Of a stretch of 64,000 nt of DNA, positions 8,416 to 16,935 are shown in pieces. The stretch is from Alishewanella jeotgali KCTC 22429. GTDB lineage: Bacteria > Pseudomonadota > Gammaproteobacteria > Enterobacterales > Alteromonadaceae. Position numbers and translations under genes: made by a program. Every line of letters starts with the position of its first letter. Position 1 is the first letter of the stretch. The stretch spans positions 1-64,000 of the forward strand of contig NZ_AHTH01000049.1 in assembly GCF_000245735.1 (NCBI RefSeq). Direction: 5' to 3'. The notes under the pieces were generated by a model that worked only from the letters and a program-made list of their open reading frames with translations, did not search any database and had not been told where the DNA came from.

Positions 8416-9279
8416 ATGGATTTAAATGCGACCCGGTATTTCGTAAAGATTGTGCAAATGGGCAGTATCTCTGCCGCAGCCAGGGTACTGAATTTGCCAA
8501 AGGCAACCCTAAGCCGGCAATTATCAGCTTTGGAGCAGCGACTTGGCAACCGGCTACTAAACCGCTCCACCCGGGCGTTGTCGCTAACCGATTTGGGGCA
8601 GGAATACTATGCCAGCGTTGTCAGCTTAATTGACGAATTTGAGCTGGCAGAGCAGAGCTTGCTGCAGCAACATGCCGAGCCTGCTGGCCTGATCCGGATT
8701 GGAGCCACCACTGGCTACTGCCAGCATCGGATTACGCCTCTGCTACCGGGCTTTCTTACTGCGTATCCCAGGGTCCGGATTGAATTAAAGCTAAGTGAGC
8801 AACGCAGCCACGTTGTGCAGGATGGGCTCGATCTCACCATCAGAATGGGGGAGTTGGCTGACTCTGAATTGTTGTGCCGTAAAATTGGTACTGTCAGACG
8901 GATCCTCTGTGCTGCCCCCGCTTATCTTGCTAAATCGGAAACGCTGGTCACTCCGGACGATCTAAGACGGCAGCAATGTGTGGTATTGTCTGCCGCACTG
9001 GATAAATGGCAGTTTGAGAATAATATTTCGGTCAGCGTAAATTGGCAGATTGCAGCCGGCAATATGTCTAACGCCTGTCAGTTAGTGCTGGCTGGGCAAG
9101 GGATAGGGTTGTTACCTGATTTTGTGGTGGCGGAATATCTTGCCACAGGGCAACTGTTCAGCTTATTGCCGGATTATCCGGCCAGCCAGACGCCGGTGCA
9201 TGTGCTGTATGCCAATAGTAAAGCTAAAACGACCGCCGCTATGGCTTTTGTTGATTATCTGGTATCAGCGCTGCGTTGA
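8416..9279 (+). CDS. LysR family transcriptional regulator
   Basis: 287 residues. The N-terminal winged helix (MDLNATRYFVKIVQMGSISA, then AARVLNLPKATLSRQLSALE) is the LysR DNA-binding domain (1-60), followed by a type-2 periplasmic-binding-like effector domain that ends with a GQGIGLLPDFV motif. The domain order and length are typical of the CrgA/DsdC-like subgroup. It faces the EamA exporter gene, the classical arrangement for a LysR regulator and its target. The inducer is unknown. ATG 8416 opens at the domain boundary. Confidence 0.93.
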   Translation: MDLNATRYFVKIVQMGSISAAARVLNLPKATLSRQLSALEQRLGNRLLNRSTRALSLTDLGQEYYASVVSLIDEFELAEQSLLQQHAEPAGLIRIGATTGYCQHRITPLLPGFLTAYPRVRIELKLSEQRSHVVQDGLDLTIRMGELADSELLCRKIGTVRRILCAAPAYLAKSETLVTPDDLRRQQCVVLSAALDKWQFENNISVSVNWQIAAGNMSNACQLVLAGQGIGLLPDFVVAEYLATGQLFSLLPDYPASQTPVHVLYANSKAKTTAAMAFVDYLVSALR

Positions 9280-9299
9280 AACGCTGTGGCTGAGGGTTT

Positions 9300-10520
9300 C
9301 TATAACTCTGTTTTCATTGACACTGCGGCATCACCATTGGCAGCAGTAGCATTCTCAGTTTGTTTGGTGACAGTGTATACGCTATAGCCACTCTTCCCCT
9401 GCTGCTTCACCTGATACATTGCCTGATCGGCATGGGCTAGCAATTCGGCTAAACTGGTGCCTTGCGCCGGGCAGATACTGACACCAATACTGGCTCCAAG
9501 CTGATATACCTTGTTACCCAGCTCAACTGGCTGTTTTAAGATAGTCAGTAGTTTATCGGCTAGCTTATGGAGCTGCTCTGACTGATCCAACTGGGTAGCA
9601 ATCACCACAAACTCATCACCACCGATCCGGGCGCAGATATCGGTGCTGCGCACCGAGCGCCTTAACCGGTTAGCTACCTCCAGTAGTACCTTATCGCCGG
9701 TTTGATGGCCATACAGGTCATTGATCGGTTTAAAGTTATCCAGATCGATATAGTAAATCGCTACAAACTGGTGCGGCCGGGTGGCCAGCAGCAGAGCCTT
9801 ATCAAACAGCATATCCATATAACGCTTATTATTGAGTCCGGTTAGCGGATCCTGATAGGCCAGCTCCAACGCCTGGCTTTCGGCATCAGATAAACGCTGA
9901 TAAAACAGTGCAAATACTGCCAGTAGCAAGCTCAGATATAACGCCATCGTCAGAATGGTGCCAAGCACAAAGCCTAATACCCGCCACCAGGACAGTGTTA
10001 ACACAAAGGGAAAAGTCGCCCAATGCAGTGCCAGTACCAAGGCGATACCCGAGGTAAAAAGCAGGGCTTGTTTAGGGACTGCCTGGCGGTGTTGAAAGCA
10101 GCTGTAGGCAACGTAGCTTAAACAGCCCAGATTAAACAGCGCAAAGACGATCATCGGACCTAATTGCGGTCGTTGTAACAGGCTGTACAGGACTAACAGG
10201 CCAAATAGCAGGCTGGCGGGGCCTAGAAAAACAATAGTTGGTAGCGGTAACTGCAAAAAACGCTTCAGGCCATGAATTAAAAATATTTTTTCCAGAATAA
10301 TAAAGCCGGCATACCAAACAAAGGTGTCGATAAAAAGCAACGCCGGTAAGTTAAGCAACAATTGAAGTCGGGCCAGACACATAGCGGCCAGCGCCAGGGC
10401 CCAGAACCCCGCTCCCGGATTGGTGCGCGGTACCCGTGAGCAAATCAGAAATAGCAATAGCAGCAGTAGATACAAGGCACTGCCAGCAATATGCACAACC
10501 TGATACCAAGCCATATCCAT
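9300..10520 (-). CDS. Membrane-bound diguanylate cyclase (GGDEF)
   Basis: 406 residues: seven to eight membrane helices (about 5-215) followed by a GGDEF domain (about 225-385). The active-site loop ARIGGDEFVV is intact, and an RxxD product-inhibition site (RSTD) sits five residues before it, so it is predicted to make cyclic di-GMP with feedback control. The membrane part resembles 7TM-type sensor modules, but I cannot name it. The C-terminal 20 residues are Ala/Thr-rich and not conserved. It converges on the LysR gene, 20 bases apart. Confidence 0.92.
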   Translation of the reverse strand: MDMAWYQVVHIAGSALYLLLLLLFLICSRVPRTNPGAGFWALALAAMCLARLQLLLNLPALLFIDTFVWYAGFIILEKIFLIHGLKRFLQLPLPTIVFLGPASLLFGLLVLYSLLQRPQLGPMIVFALFNLGCLSYVAYSCFQHRQAVPKQALLFTSGIALVLALHWATFPFVLTLSWWRVLGFVLGTILTMALYLSLLLAVFALFYQRLSDAESQALELAYQDPLTGLNNKRYMDMLFDKALLLATRPHQFVAIYYIDLDNFKPINDLYGHQTGDKVLLEVANRLRRSVRSTDICARIGGDEFVVIATQLDQSEQLHKLADKLLTILKQPVELGNKVYQLGASIGVSICPAQGTSLAELLAHADQAMYQVKQQGKSGYSVYTVTKQTENATAANGDAAVSMKTEL

Positions 10521-10640
10521 TTTTGCCTGTCACCCGCTGCTGTCAGCACCGGCGGTGCCGGCCTATACAGCATTGCCGGAGTTAGTATCTAAAGACTATA
10601 GTGCAGCCCGTTGTAGTTTGCCACCCGGCATCCAGCGCCT

Positions 10641-10907
10641 TTAGTGCTGAAGGCGCGCGCGAGTATTTAACTGCACTCTGGCTGGGGTTGGCTGTGCCTG
10701 CGACTTAACACGTAACGTTCGACGGGGGCGAGTTTGACGCTGCTCCAGCAACTTGCCGACGCCAAACGCCGTACTGAGTAATAAAACCGGTATCGCCACC
10801 AGATGCATCAGCAGAGACAGCTCAGCAGCAAAGTTGATCCACAAAATCAGCCACCAATTACCAAGCCAGGCCAGCACAGTGAAAGCCGTTGCAAATTTAG
10901 TCTTCAT
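10641..10907 (-). CDS. Small two-helix membrane protein, unknown
   Basis: 88 residues from ATG 10907 (GGACGGAAACAAG ribosome region). It has two hydrophobic helices (about 4-21 and 27-47) with little between them, followed by a basic Arg/Gln/Thr-rich tail. I do not recognise the family. It lies on the same strand as the diguanylate cyclase gene, 120 bases upstream of it, and could share its transcript. A longer frame begins at 10958, but those 17 residues are polar and lack a better ribosome site. Confidence 0.5.
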   Translation of the reverse strand: MKTKFATAFTVLAWLGNWWLILWINFAAELSLLMHLVAIPVLLLSTAFGVGKLLEQRQTRPRRTLRVKSQAQPTPARVQLNTRARLQH

Positions 10908-11019
10908 CTTGTTTCCGTCCGTTGTTGTGTCTGTGGTTTGCAGTTTACGCCTTGCCAAAGGGGGGCCACAGTGTCACTATTGATAAAAATAAGGTGAATA
11001 GTGCCAAAGCGGGGTCGGT

Positions 11020-12030
11020 ATGAAACAAATCGCCGTATTAGCAACCAATAACAGTATCAGCAGCGATCTCTTTGGTGTGCTGGACTTTTTTGAGTACTGT
11101 AATGTGCTGTGGCAATATCAACAGCAACACCAGGCAACGCCTTTGCTGCATTGCTACCTGGTGTCACCGGACGGCACGCCACTGCAACTGAAACAAGGGG
11201 TTAGCCTGCCGGTACAACCGCATCGCTGGCAAGAGGCTGATGCCATTATCCTGCCACCGGCTTATGCCTATAACCGTGCGCAACTGACAGCCATTGCCGA
11301 GCCGTCACGCCCTTATTTAGCAGGCTTGCTTGACGTGGCGCAAAGCGGCAAGTTGATTGCGGCGAATTGCACCGGCACCTTTATTCTTGCTGCAAGCGGT
11401 TTGCTGGCGCATAAAAGGGCCACGACCAGCTGGTTTTTCAAAGACGCTTTTCAAAGCCTGTATCCGGATGTGCATTTGCAACTGAATAAATTGTTGGTGC
11501 AGGACGATAACCTGCTTACGGCCGGTGCCACGACGTCAAATATAAACCTGTGTCTCGCTATTACCGAGCGACTGGTGGGAGAACACTTTGCCCGGCAAAT
11601 TGCCAAGGTCATGCTGACCGATCCTAATCGCAACTCGCAAATTCCCTATATGGATCTCTCAATAGGCCAGCCACATAACGATCAGGTGGTTAAGCAAATA
11701 CAGGCCCAGCTTAGCAAGCAACTTGCTGAACCCTTCTCACTGGATCTGCTGGCGCAGCAGTTTTATTTAACCAAACGTACTTTGCTGCGGCGGTTTAAAC
11801 TGGCATTAAACGACACCCCGCTTAATTATTTGCAGCGGCTACGGGTCGAACATGCCAAGCGTTTGCTTGAAACGACCGATCAGGCTATCGAGCAAATTGT
11901 TGCCCAGGTGGGTTATGAGGATGTCAGCTCATTTCGGAAGCTCTTTGTCAGCTATACCGAGTTTACGCCGGGGCAGTACCGGCAGAAATTTAGCCAGGAA
12001 GGCCATTTCAATTGCTGTCCGGTTAGCTGA
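11020..12030 (+). CDS. GlxA-family AraC-type transcriptional regulator
   Basis: 336 residues. The first about 190 form a DJ-1/PfpI-like class I glutamine amidotransferase fold (IAVLATNNSISSDLFGVLDF, and GKLIAANCTGTFILAASGLL with the nucleophile-elbow Cys). The C-terminal about 100 residues are an AraC double helix-turn-helix (LAQQFYLTKRTLLRRFKLAL and VGYEDVSSFRKLFVSYTEFT). Regulators of this type often control amino-acid or quaternary-amine catabolism. The downstream GNAT and VOC genes on the same strand may be targets, but the 54-base gap is equally compatible with a shared transcript. Confidence 0.93.
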   Translation: MKQIAVLATNNSISSDLFGVLDFFEYCNVLWQYQQQHQATPLLHCYLVSPDGTPLQLKQGVSLPVQPHRWQEADAIILPPAYAYNRAQLTAIAEPSRPYLAGLLDVAQSGKLIAANCTGTFILAASGLLAHKRATTSWFFKDAFQSLYPDVHLQLNKLLVQDDNLLTAGATTSNINLCLAITERLVGEHFARQIAKVMLTDPNRNSQIPYMDLSIGQPHNDQVVKQIQAQLSKQLAEPFSLDLLAQQFYLTKRTLLRRFKLALNDTPLNYLQRLRVEHAKRLLETTDQAIEQIVAQVGYEDVSSFRKLFVSYTEFTPGQYRQKFSQEGHFNCCPVS

Positions 12031-12083
12031 ATACGCCGAGCGCAGCGCATCAAAAAACCGCTATTTTTTTTGGAGTAAGCACT

Positions 12084-12650
12084 ATGTTGGTTGTACCTGA
12101 CTCAGGCCGCCTGAGTTTTGCCTTAATAACCTTAGCTGATGCGGATCTGCTATATCAGGTCGATCAGGATGAGGAGGTCATGCGTTATATTAATGGCGGT
12201 AAGCGCAGCACTATGCAAACCATCGTTGCGGTGATGCTGCCGCGACTGGCGTTATATCACAGTCCGGCAGCAGGATTTGGGATCTGGCAAATCCGGCGTC
12301 TGGACGATCAGGCCTATCTTGGTTGGGTCTTGATCCGGCCCATGGGGTTTAACACCGAAACGCCCAGTTTAGATACGTTGGAGATCGGCTGGCGGTTACA
12401 ACGGCCTTATTGGGGGCAAGGTTATGCCAGCGAAGCCGCGTTAGCCATTGCCCGGGCTGTGTTAGCGGATAAGCCGCAAATCCACTATCTTTCTGCTATT
12501 GCAATGCCGGATAATGCCGGCTCTATCGGTGTGATGAAAAAGCTTGGCATGCAGTTTATCAAAACCTTTTTGCATCGTGATGCCCTTGGTGACGTGGATG
12601 CGGTGCTCTATCGTGTCCATCGTTCGGCGTTGCCGCAGCTAAGTTGCTAG
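12084..12650 (+). CDS. GNAT family N-acetyltransferase (RimJ/RimL type)
   Basis: 188 residues with the acetyl-CoA binding pattern of RimJ/RimL-like GNATs: DEEVMRYINGG near the N-terminus, LGWVLIRP, then EIGWRLQRPYWGQGYASEAA (about 115-135), where the Q/R-x-x-G-x-G/A motif lies, and a C-terminal NAGSIGVMKKLGMQFI. It acetylates an amino group of a protein, peptide or small molecule; the substrate is unknown. A GGAG ribosome site precedes ATG 12084. It may form a small operon with the GlxA regulator upstream and the VOC gene downstream. Confidence 0.9.
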   Translation: MLVVPDSGRLSFALITLADADLLYQVDQDEEVMRYINGGKRSTMQTIVAVMLPRLALYHSPAAGFGIWQIRRLDDQAYLGWVLIRPMGFNTETPSLDTLEIGWRLQRPYWGQGYASEAALAIARAVLADKPQIHYLSAIAMPDNAGSIGVMKKLGMQFIKTFLHRDALGDVDAVLYRVHRSALPQLSC

Positions 12651-12689
12651 CCCTCGGTTTCATCTTTAACGTATTTTCAGGAGGTGTGA

Positions 12690-13094
12690 ATGACAGCGGA
12701 ATTCCAGCAGCAGATCGCCAGTATTGCCTTATTGGTTGCCGACTATGATGAGGCTATCGCGTTCTATACGCAAAAACTCGGCTTTAGCTTGCTCGAGGAT
12801 ACCCCTCTTGGTGGCGATAAGCGTTGGGTACGGGTTGCACCAGGCACTGCCGGTACGGCCTTGCTGCTCGCCAGGGCGAGTACGCCGGCACAGTTGCAGC
12901 AGGTGGGTGATCAGGCCGCGGGCCGGGTATTTCTGTTTTTACAAACCAAGGATTTTTGGCGTGATTATCGGCAAATGCAGGCAAAGGGTGTGCATTTTCA
13001 CGAAGCCCCGCGCGAAGAAGCCTATGGCACTGTGGCGGTGTTCTCTGATCTGTATGGCAATAAATGGGATCTGTTGCAGTTAAAACCGACTTAG
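12690..13094 (+). CDS. VOC superfamily (glyoxalase/bleomycin-resistance-like) protein
   Basis: 134 residues, one complete VOC domain with two beta-alpha-beta-beta-beta repeats: IASIALLVADYDEAIAFYTQ at the start and GTVAVFSDLYGNKWDLLQ at the end. A strong AGGAGGTG ribosome site precedes ATG 12690. VOC proteins bind a divalent metal and act as isomerases, dioxygenases or drug-binding proteins. The substrate is not predictable. Confidence 0.9.
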   Translation: MTAEFQQQIASIALLVADYDEAIAFYTQKLGFSLLEDTPLGGDKRWVRVAPGTAGTALLLARASTPAQLQQVGDQAAGRVFLFLQTKDFWRDYRQMQAKGVHFHEAPREEAYGTVAVFSDLYGNKWDLLQLKPT

Positions 13095-13100
13095 CCAGCT

Positions 13101-13121
13101 CTGAGGGCCTTGGGCTCTCAG
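13101..13121. terminator. Bidirectional hairpin between VOC and LysR genes
   Basis: CTGAG at 13101-13105 pairs with CTCAG at 13117-13121, and the inner GGCC/GGGCT bases extend the stem. It overlaps the stop codon of the converging LysR gene, so it can serve both transcripts. Confidence 0.55.
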
Positions 13122-14011
13122 TTAATCTTGGGAGTGGCGAATACAGTTTGTAACTGCTGGATCAGATAACTGACTACAGGGCCATGCTGGGCGCCGCGAC
13201 GGAAGACCAGATCAACCGGGACTGACCAGCTAACATGGTCAAAACTCACCGGCAGGGTTTGCAGCTGGCCGTTAGTCAGTTGTGCCGCCACCATAAAGCG
13301 TGGCAGATAAGCCCAACCAACATTACGGTTAACCAGCGCCAATACCTTGCTATAGCTGGAACACCACCAGGTTTTACTGGCAATACTCAGCAACAGCTGC
13401 GATTCACGCTGTGCTCTGCCACGCACAGCAATCTGCCGGTGTGGCAGCAGATCTGTCAGGGAAATGCGGTTTAACGCCGCAAGAGCATGTTCCGGATGAC
13501 AGACCGCAATATAGTCGATGTGTCCGACATAACAGAAGTCGATAGGCTTAATAGCCTCAATCTCGGAAAACATCACGCCCAAATCAAGCTTGCCCGCGGC
13601 AACCTCCAGCGCAATATCGGTCGAAGGCAGCGACAGCAGCTCCAGCTCGACACTGGGAAACTGCAACTCTACCTGCTTGAGCGTATCAAATACCTGAGGT
13701 AGCAACAAGCCATCGTCAGCGGCAACGGTCAGACGGGTTTCCTGTTGCTGATATATCGACTTGGCAGTATTTTCCAACTCGTTCGCCTGCACCAGTAAAC
13801 CGCGGGCTGAGCGCAATAGATGTTCACCGGCGGGCGTGAGTCTGGGGTGGCGGCTGGAGCGGTCAAACAGTTCAACATTTAAATCCAGCTCCAGCGTGCT
13901 GATACTGTGACTTATTGCGGATTGCACCTTGCCCAGTTTTCTGGCGCAGGCAGAAAAGGAACCCTCATCGGCCGCACAAACAAAGATCCGTAATTGTTCC
14001 AAACTAAACAT
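13118..14011 (-). CDS. LysR family transcriptional regulator
   Basis: 297 residues. Winged-helix domain at 1-60 (FSLEQLRIFVCAADEGSFSA, then ARKLGKVQSAISHSISTLE) plus a substrate-binding-like effector domain. It is divergent from the SugE-type pump gene, starting 88 bases away, so a role in controlling that pump is plausible by position; the effector is unknown. The GKVQSAISHSI recognition helix is of the kind seen in regulators that act on their divergent neighbours. It converges on the VOC gene. Confidence 0.92.
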   Translation of the reverse strand: MFSLEQLRIFVCAADEGSFSACARKLGKVQSAISHSISTLELDLNVELFDRSSRHPRLTPAGEHLLRSARGLLVQANELENTAKSIYQQQETRLTVAADDGLLLPQVFDTLKQVELQFPSVELELLSLPSTDIALEVAAGKLDLGVMFSEIEAIKPIDFCYVGHIDYIAVCHPEHALAALNRISLTDLLPHRQIAVRGRAQRESQLLLSIASKTWWCSSYSKVLALVNRNVGWAYLPRFMVAAQLTNGQLQTLPVSFDHVSWSVPVDLVFRRGAQHGPVVSYLIQQLQTVFATPKIN

Positions 14012-14099
14012 ATGAAAATAATCGATGGTATCTAACTTTGTTCTTGCAGATTAACTGATAGTATTGCCGGGCTCAACTAAAACAAACGGAGGCGAGGGC

Positions 14100-14420
14100 A
14101 TGTTAAGTTGGCTTTATCTACTGCTGGCCGGGGTTACTGAAATTGGCTGGCCAGTTGGGCTAAAACTGGCACAACAAGGGCAATATAAATTTACCGGCAT
14201 TGCGATTGCGGTCGCCTTTATGGCGCTAAGTGGTACCTTGTTATTCCTGGCGCAGCGCACTATTCCGCTTGGCACTGCCTATGCAGTATGGACCGGTATC
14301 GGCGCGGCTGGCACCTTTTTGATTGGTGTCTGGTTTTTTGGGGATGCCAGCTCGTTACTGCGCTATCTTGGGGTGCTGCTGATTATCAGTGGGGTAGTGG
14401 TATTAAAGTTAGCCAGTTAA
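14100..14420 (+). CDS. sugE: SMR family efflux protein, SugE/Gdx type
   Basis: 106 residues, four membrane helices. The conserved membrane Glu is in helix 1 (LLAGVTEIGWPVGLKLAQ), and the GTAYAVWTGIGAAG signature of the SugE/Gdx branch is present. Members export guanidinium or quaternary ammonium ions in exchange for protons, as a dual-topology dimer. I chose ATG 14100 over the upstream start at 14064 because an ACGGAGGCGAG ribosome site precedes it and the extra 12 residues are polar. The usual guanidine riboswitch was not recognised in the short leader; a divergent LysR gene may regulate it instead. Confidence 0.88.
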   Translation: MLSWLYLLLAGVTEIGWPVGLKLAQQGQYKFTGIAIAVAFMALSGTLLFLAQRTIPLGTAYAVWTGIGAAGTFLIGVWFFGDASSLLRYLGVLLIISGVVVLKLAS

Positions 14421-14477
14421 GGTCAGAACCGGCGTTTGATATGGTACCAGGCGGAGATGATAACGCCCGGTACGGGG

Positions 14478-16277
14478 CTAAGATGAACGTTCCTCAGGTG
14501 TAAAGTAGACGACCTGATTGCGTCCCTGAGCTTTAGCCTGATATAAAGCTTGATCGGCTTGCTGCAGTAACTCTTCGGCAGTCTGGACGTTAACAGCACA
14601 GCCGGCGATACCAAAGCTGGCACTGATGTTAAACTCAGGCTGCGTCAGCACATTAAAACTGAGTGTGCTAACAGCCTGCCGTAGTTGCTCAGCCAGTGCC
14701 AGAATGTCGGCCTTGTTTTCCGCCCTGGCCAGGATCACAAACTCTTCACCGCCCAATCTGGCGAAATAATCGGTTTGCCGCAGCCGGCCACTAATCAACT
14801 GACTAAAGCCTTGCAGTACCTTATCGCCAGCATCGTGACCATATTGGTCGTTAATTTTTTTAAAATAATCAAGATCAATCAGGATCAGATAGAAGGCAAG
14901 CCGGTGGTCGCGCTGATACTGACGCCAACATAGCGTGAGGTGCTGCATAAAGGCCCGGCGGTTAGCGACACCGGTTAACTCGTCGGTCATTGCCTGGCTG
15001 TTAAGTTTGGCCTGCAATTGCTGCTGCTCTGTGACATCGACTACTGTGCCACTTAGGCGCTTTGGCTCACCGTTCAGATCGCGTTCGGTAATAGCCCCCT
15101 CTAATTGCTGGTCACGCCAGCTCCCATCCTGATGTTGTAAGCGCACGATCAGTTTTAACTGCGGTTTTTCGCCCAGCAGATAAGCCTGTACTTCCTGTTG
15201 TAGCCTGACTCGATCATCAACGTATATCAGAGAGTTGAACTCAGGCAGCGGTTGTTTGCGCGGGTAAGCGCCATGACCAAGATTTTGCAGTAGATGGGCA
15301 TTTAGAAATAACATCTTATCGTCCAGCCGCAGATCCCAGATACCGGTTTTGGTCGCGGCGATGGCATGACGCATTAGCTCGGCATTTAAACGGGCTTCGG
15401 CAGCACTGACGGATAGGATCAAAGACACTAAGCCAAGGCTGGCCATATAAAGCCAGGTACCCATAGTCGGGTTGGCTAAAGTAGCAAAAATGCCAGCATT
15501 CAGATAGACACTATAAATAGCCAGCGATGAAAAGCACAGTACAACCCAGGATGTGACGACCAGGTTGGTGCGCATGGCGATCCAGAGCAGGCAAATCATC
15601 GGCAGTAAGGTTAAGGCTACACCAAGGCCAGTCTGGTTAAAGATAAAGATCTCTGCACTTAATAACAGCATCAGGCCAAGGGCCAGCAAATTTTTAGGCT
15701 GGAATAGTACGGCGAGCTTTTGGCGCTCAAAGATGAGCAGGGCCAGACCGAAGATCAGCACGCCAGTTACATCGCCCAAAAACCAGCTACTCCAGGCGGT
15801 GACTAAGTCGGCTGCCGGAACCCTGCCGATCCAGATCAGCAGGCTAATGCCAAATAACGCCAAAACGGCAGAGCAAGAGATAATGGCAATGGCGACAAAA
15901 CGCAGCATATCGGCAACCTGCTCAAGGCGGCGGTCAAAGCCAGTTTTTTGCAGCCAGGCGCAGTGCAGAACAATAATAAGGGCACTGCCAAGGGCTAGAG
16001 TAAAAGCCTGTAGCAGTGAAAAGTCTGACACTAACAATTGCAGTCCGAGCCCACCAATAACAATAGCAGGCCATAAATAAAGCCCCCAACGCAGCAATAA
16101 AGCTATAGCAACGCCAATTGGGGGCCAGATCAGGCTAATGCCATAAGAGAGATTTGCCAGTTGAATGCCGACATAGCCCAGCATGGCATAACTTAGTGCA
16201 AGAACAACAAAGTGATTTATCTGGATAACTGATGATGGAGCTTGCAGAAACCGACGAACAGCCAGTTGAAACGACAT
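14478..16277 (-). CDS. MASE1-PAS-GGDEF diguanylate cyclase
   Basis: 599 residues. An N-terminal MASE1 membrane module of eight to nine helices (about 20-300; LANLSYGISLIWPPIGVAIA is a recognisable MASE1 segment) is followed by a PAS domain (about 305-420, ending in LSGTVVDVTEQQQLQ) and a GGDEF domain (about 430-595). The active-site loop is ARLGGEEFVI, a functional variant, with an RxxD inhibition site (RQTD) five residues upstream. It should synthesise cyclic di-GMP in response to a membrane or PAS-sensed signal. It is the second such enzyme in 5 kb. It is transcribed alone, convergent to the SMR gene. Confidence 0.94.
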   Translation of the reverse strand: MSFQLAVRRFLQAPSSVIQINHFVVLALSYAMLGYVGIQLANLSYGISLIWPPIGVAIALLLRWGLYLWPAIVIGGLGLQLLVSDFSLLQAFTLALGSALIIVLHCAWLQKTGFDRRLEQVADMLRFVAIAIISCSAVLALFGISLLIWIGRVPAADLVTAWSSWFLGDVTGVLIFGLALLIFERQKLAVLFQPKNLLALGLMLLLSAEIFIFNQTGLGVALTLLPMICLLWIAMRTNLVVTSWVVLCFSSLAIYSVYLNAGIFATLANPTMGTWLYMASLGLVSLILSVSAAEARLNAELMRHAIAATKTGIWDLRLDDKMLFLNAHLLQNLGHGAYPRKQPLPEFNSLIYVDDRVRLQQEVQAYLLGEKPQLKLIVRLQHQDGSWRDQQLEGAITERDLNGEPKRLSGTVVDVTEQQQLQAKLNSQAMTDELTGVANRRAFMQHLTLCWRQYQRDHRLAFYLILIDLDYFKKINDQYGHDAGDKVLQGFSQLISGRLRQTDYFARLGGEEFVILARAENKADILALAEQLRQAVSTLSFNVLTQPEFNISASFGIAGCAVNVQTAEELLQQADQALYQAKAQGRNQVVYFTPEERSS

Positions 16278-16536
16278 CTAACCTTTCCTGAAAAGCGACT
16301 CCTGATATGCGATATCAACTTAGAGTCCGCCACTATTTTGGTCAAGAGAAATCTGCAGTTATTGTATTGGCGGCTTTATCGGATGTGAGTACACAGCTTT
16401 ATAAGCTTAAAGAACATGGGTGAGAAAGCTGACCAAAGCGAGGCTGGCTTAGGTCAGTTTCTTTTAATGAAGTTAGTCGCCAATTGTCGCTAAGATCGTT
16501 TTATGTCTGTTGCGACAACTGACCGACGCCGGGGTA
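16278..16536. other. Intergenic region with a hairpin
   Basis: 259 bases between the MASE1 cyclase start and the end of the metal-efflux operon. CTGACC (16429-16434) and GGTCAG (16452-16457) form a stem followed by TTTCTTTT on the plus strand; on the minus strand it can end the metal-efflux operon. No open frame of note. A small RNA ending at this hairpin on the plus strand is possible but unsupported. Confidence 0.4.
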
Positions 16537-16932
16537 TTAAAAACTATAGCGAAACGAAAAGCGCTGCTGCTGCGGGTTAGTCAGGCTTACCACGACCTTG
16601 GCGCCATCGGGCAGGCTCAGCCCGGCACTGAGTGTCGGCGCTGTTACAACCAGCGGTATGTCCTGTTTTTGACCGGCGGCAAGGACTGTAATTTTTCCCT
16701 GCCAGCCTGTTGGGTCAATCGCATCGCCGTGATCTGTTAGATGTAATTCTATGCTCTCGCTGTGCCGGACCAGCTCCACTGCCAAATCATGCCGGCTTTG
16801 GATCTGACCACCATGTTGTGCTTTGGCTTCGCCGTGGCTAAAAGCAGGTGTTGCCGGTAACAGGGTGACCATAGCCACGACCATTGTCATGCTCAGAATG
16901 CTGCCCGTTTTTTTCAATAACGTTAATCTCAT
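16537..16932 (-). CDS. Periplasmic accessory protein of metal-efflux operon
   Basis: 131 residues with a clear signal peptide ending near ATPAFS (about 1-32). The mature N-terminus begins with a His-containing stretch (HGEAKAQHGGQIQSRHD), followed by beta-strand-rich sequence with no catalytic motif. I know similar small HGG-containing proteins from heavy-metal RND operons; metal binding is inferred from that and from the His content. It is the last gene of the operon, three bases after the RND permease gene. Confidence 0.65.
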   Translation of the reverse strand: MRLTLLKKTGSILSMTMVVAMVTLLPATPAFSHGEAKAQHGGQIQSRHDLAVELVRHSESIELHLTDHGDAIDPTGWQGKITVLAAGQKQDIPLVVTAPTLSAGLSLPDGAKVVVSLTNPQQQRFSFRYSF

Positions 16933-16935
16933 CAG

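Noticed and set aside
15553..16080. 175-residue plus-strand frame
   Set aside because: Antisense to the MASE1 membrane helices of the diguanylate cyclase; basic low-complexity sequence without ribosome site.
16330..16470. Small RNA gene on the plus strand ending at the CTGACC/GGTCAG hairpin
   Set aside because: A possible -35/-10 pair can be drawn, but the spacing and sequence are poor and the hairpin is equally explained as the end of the metal operon.
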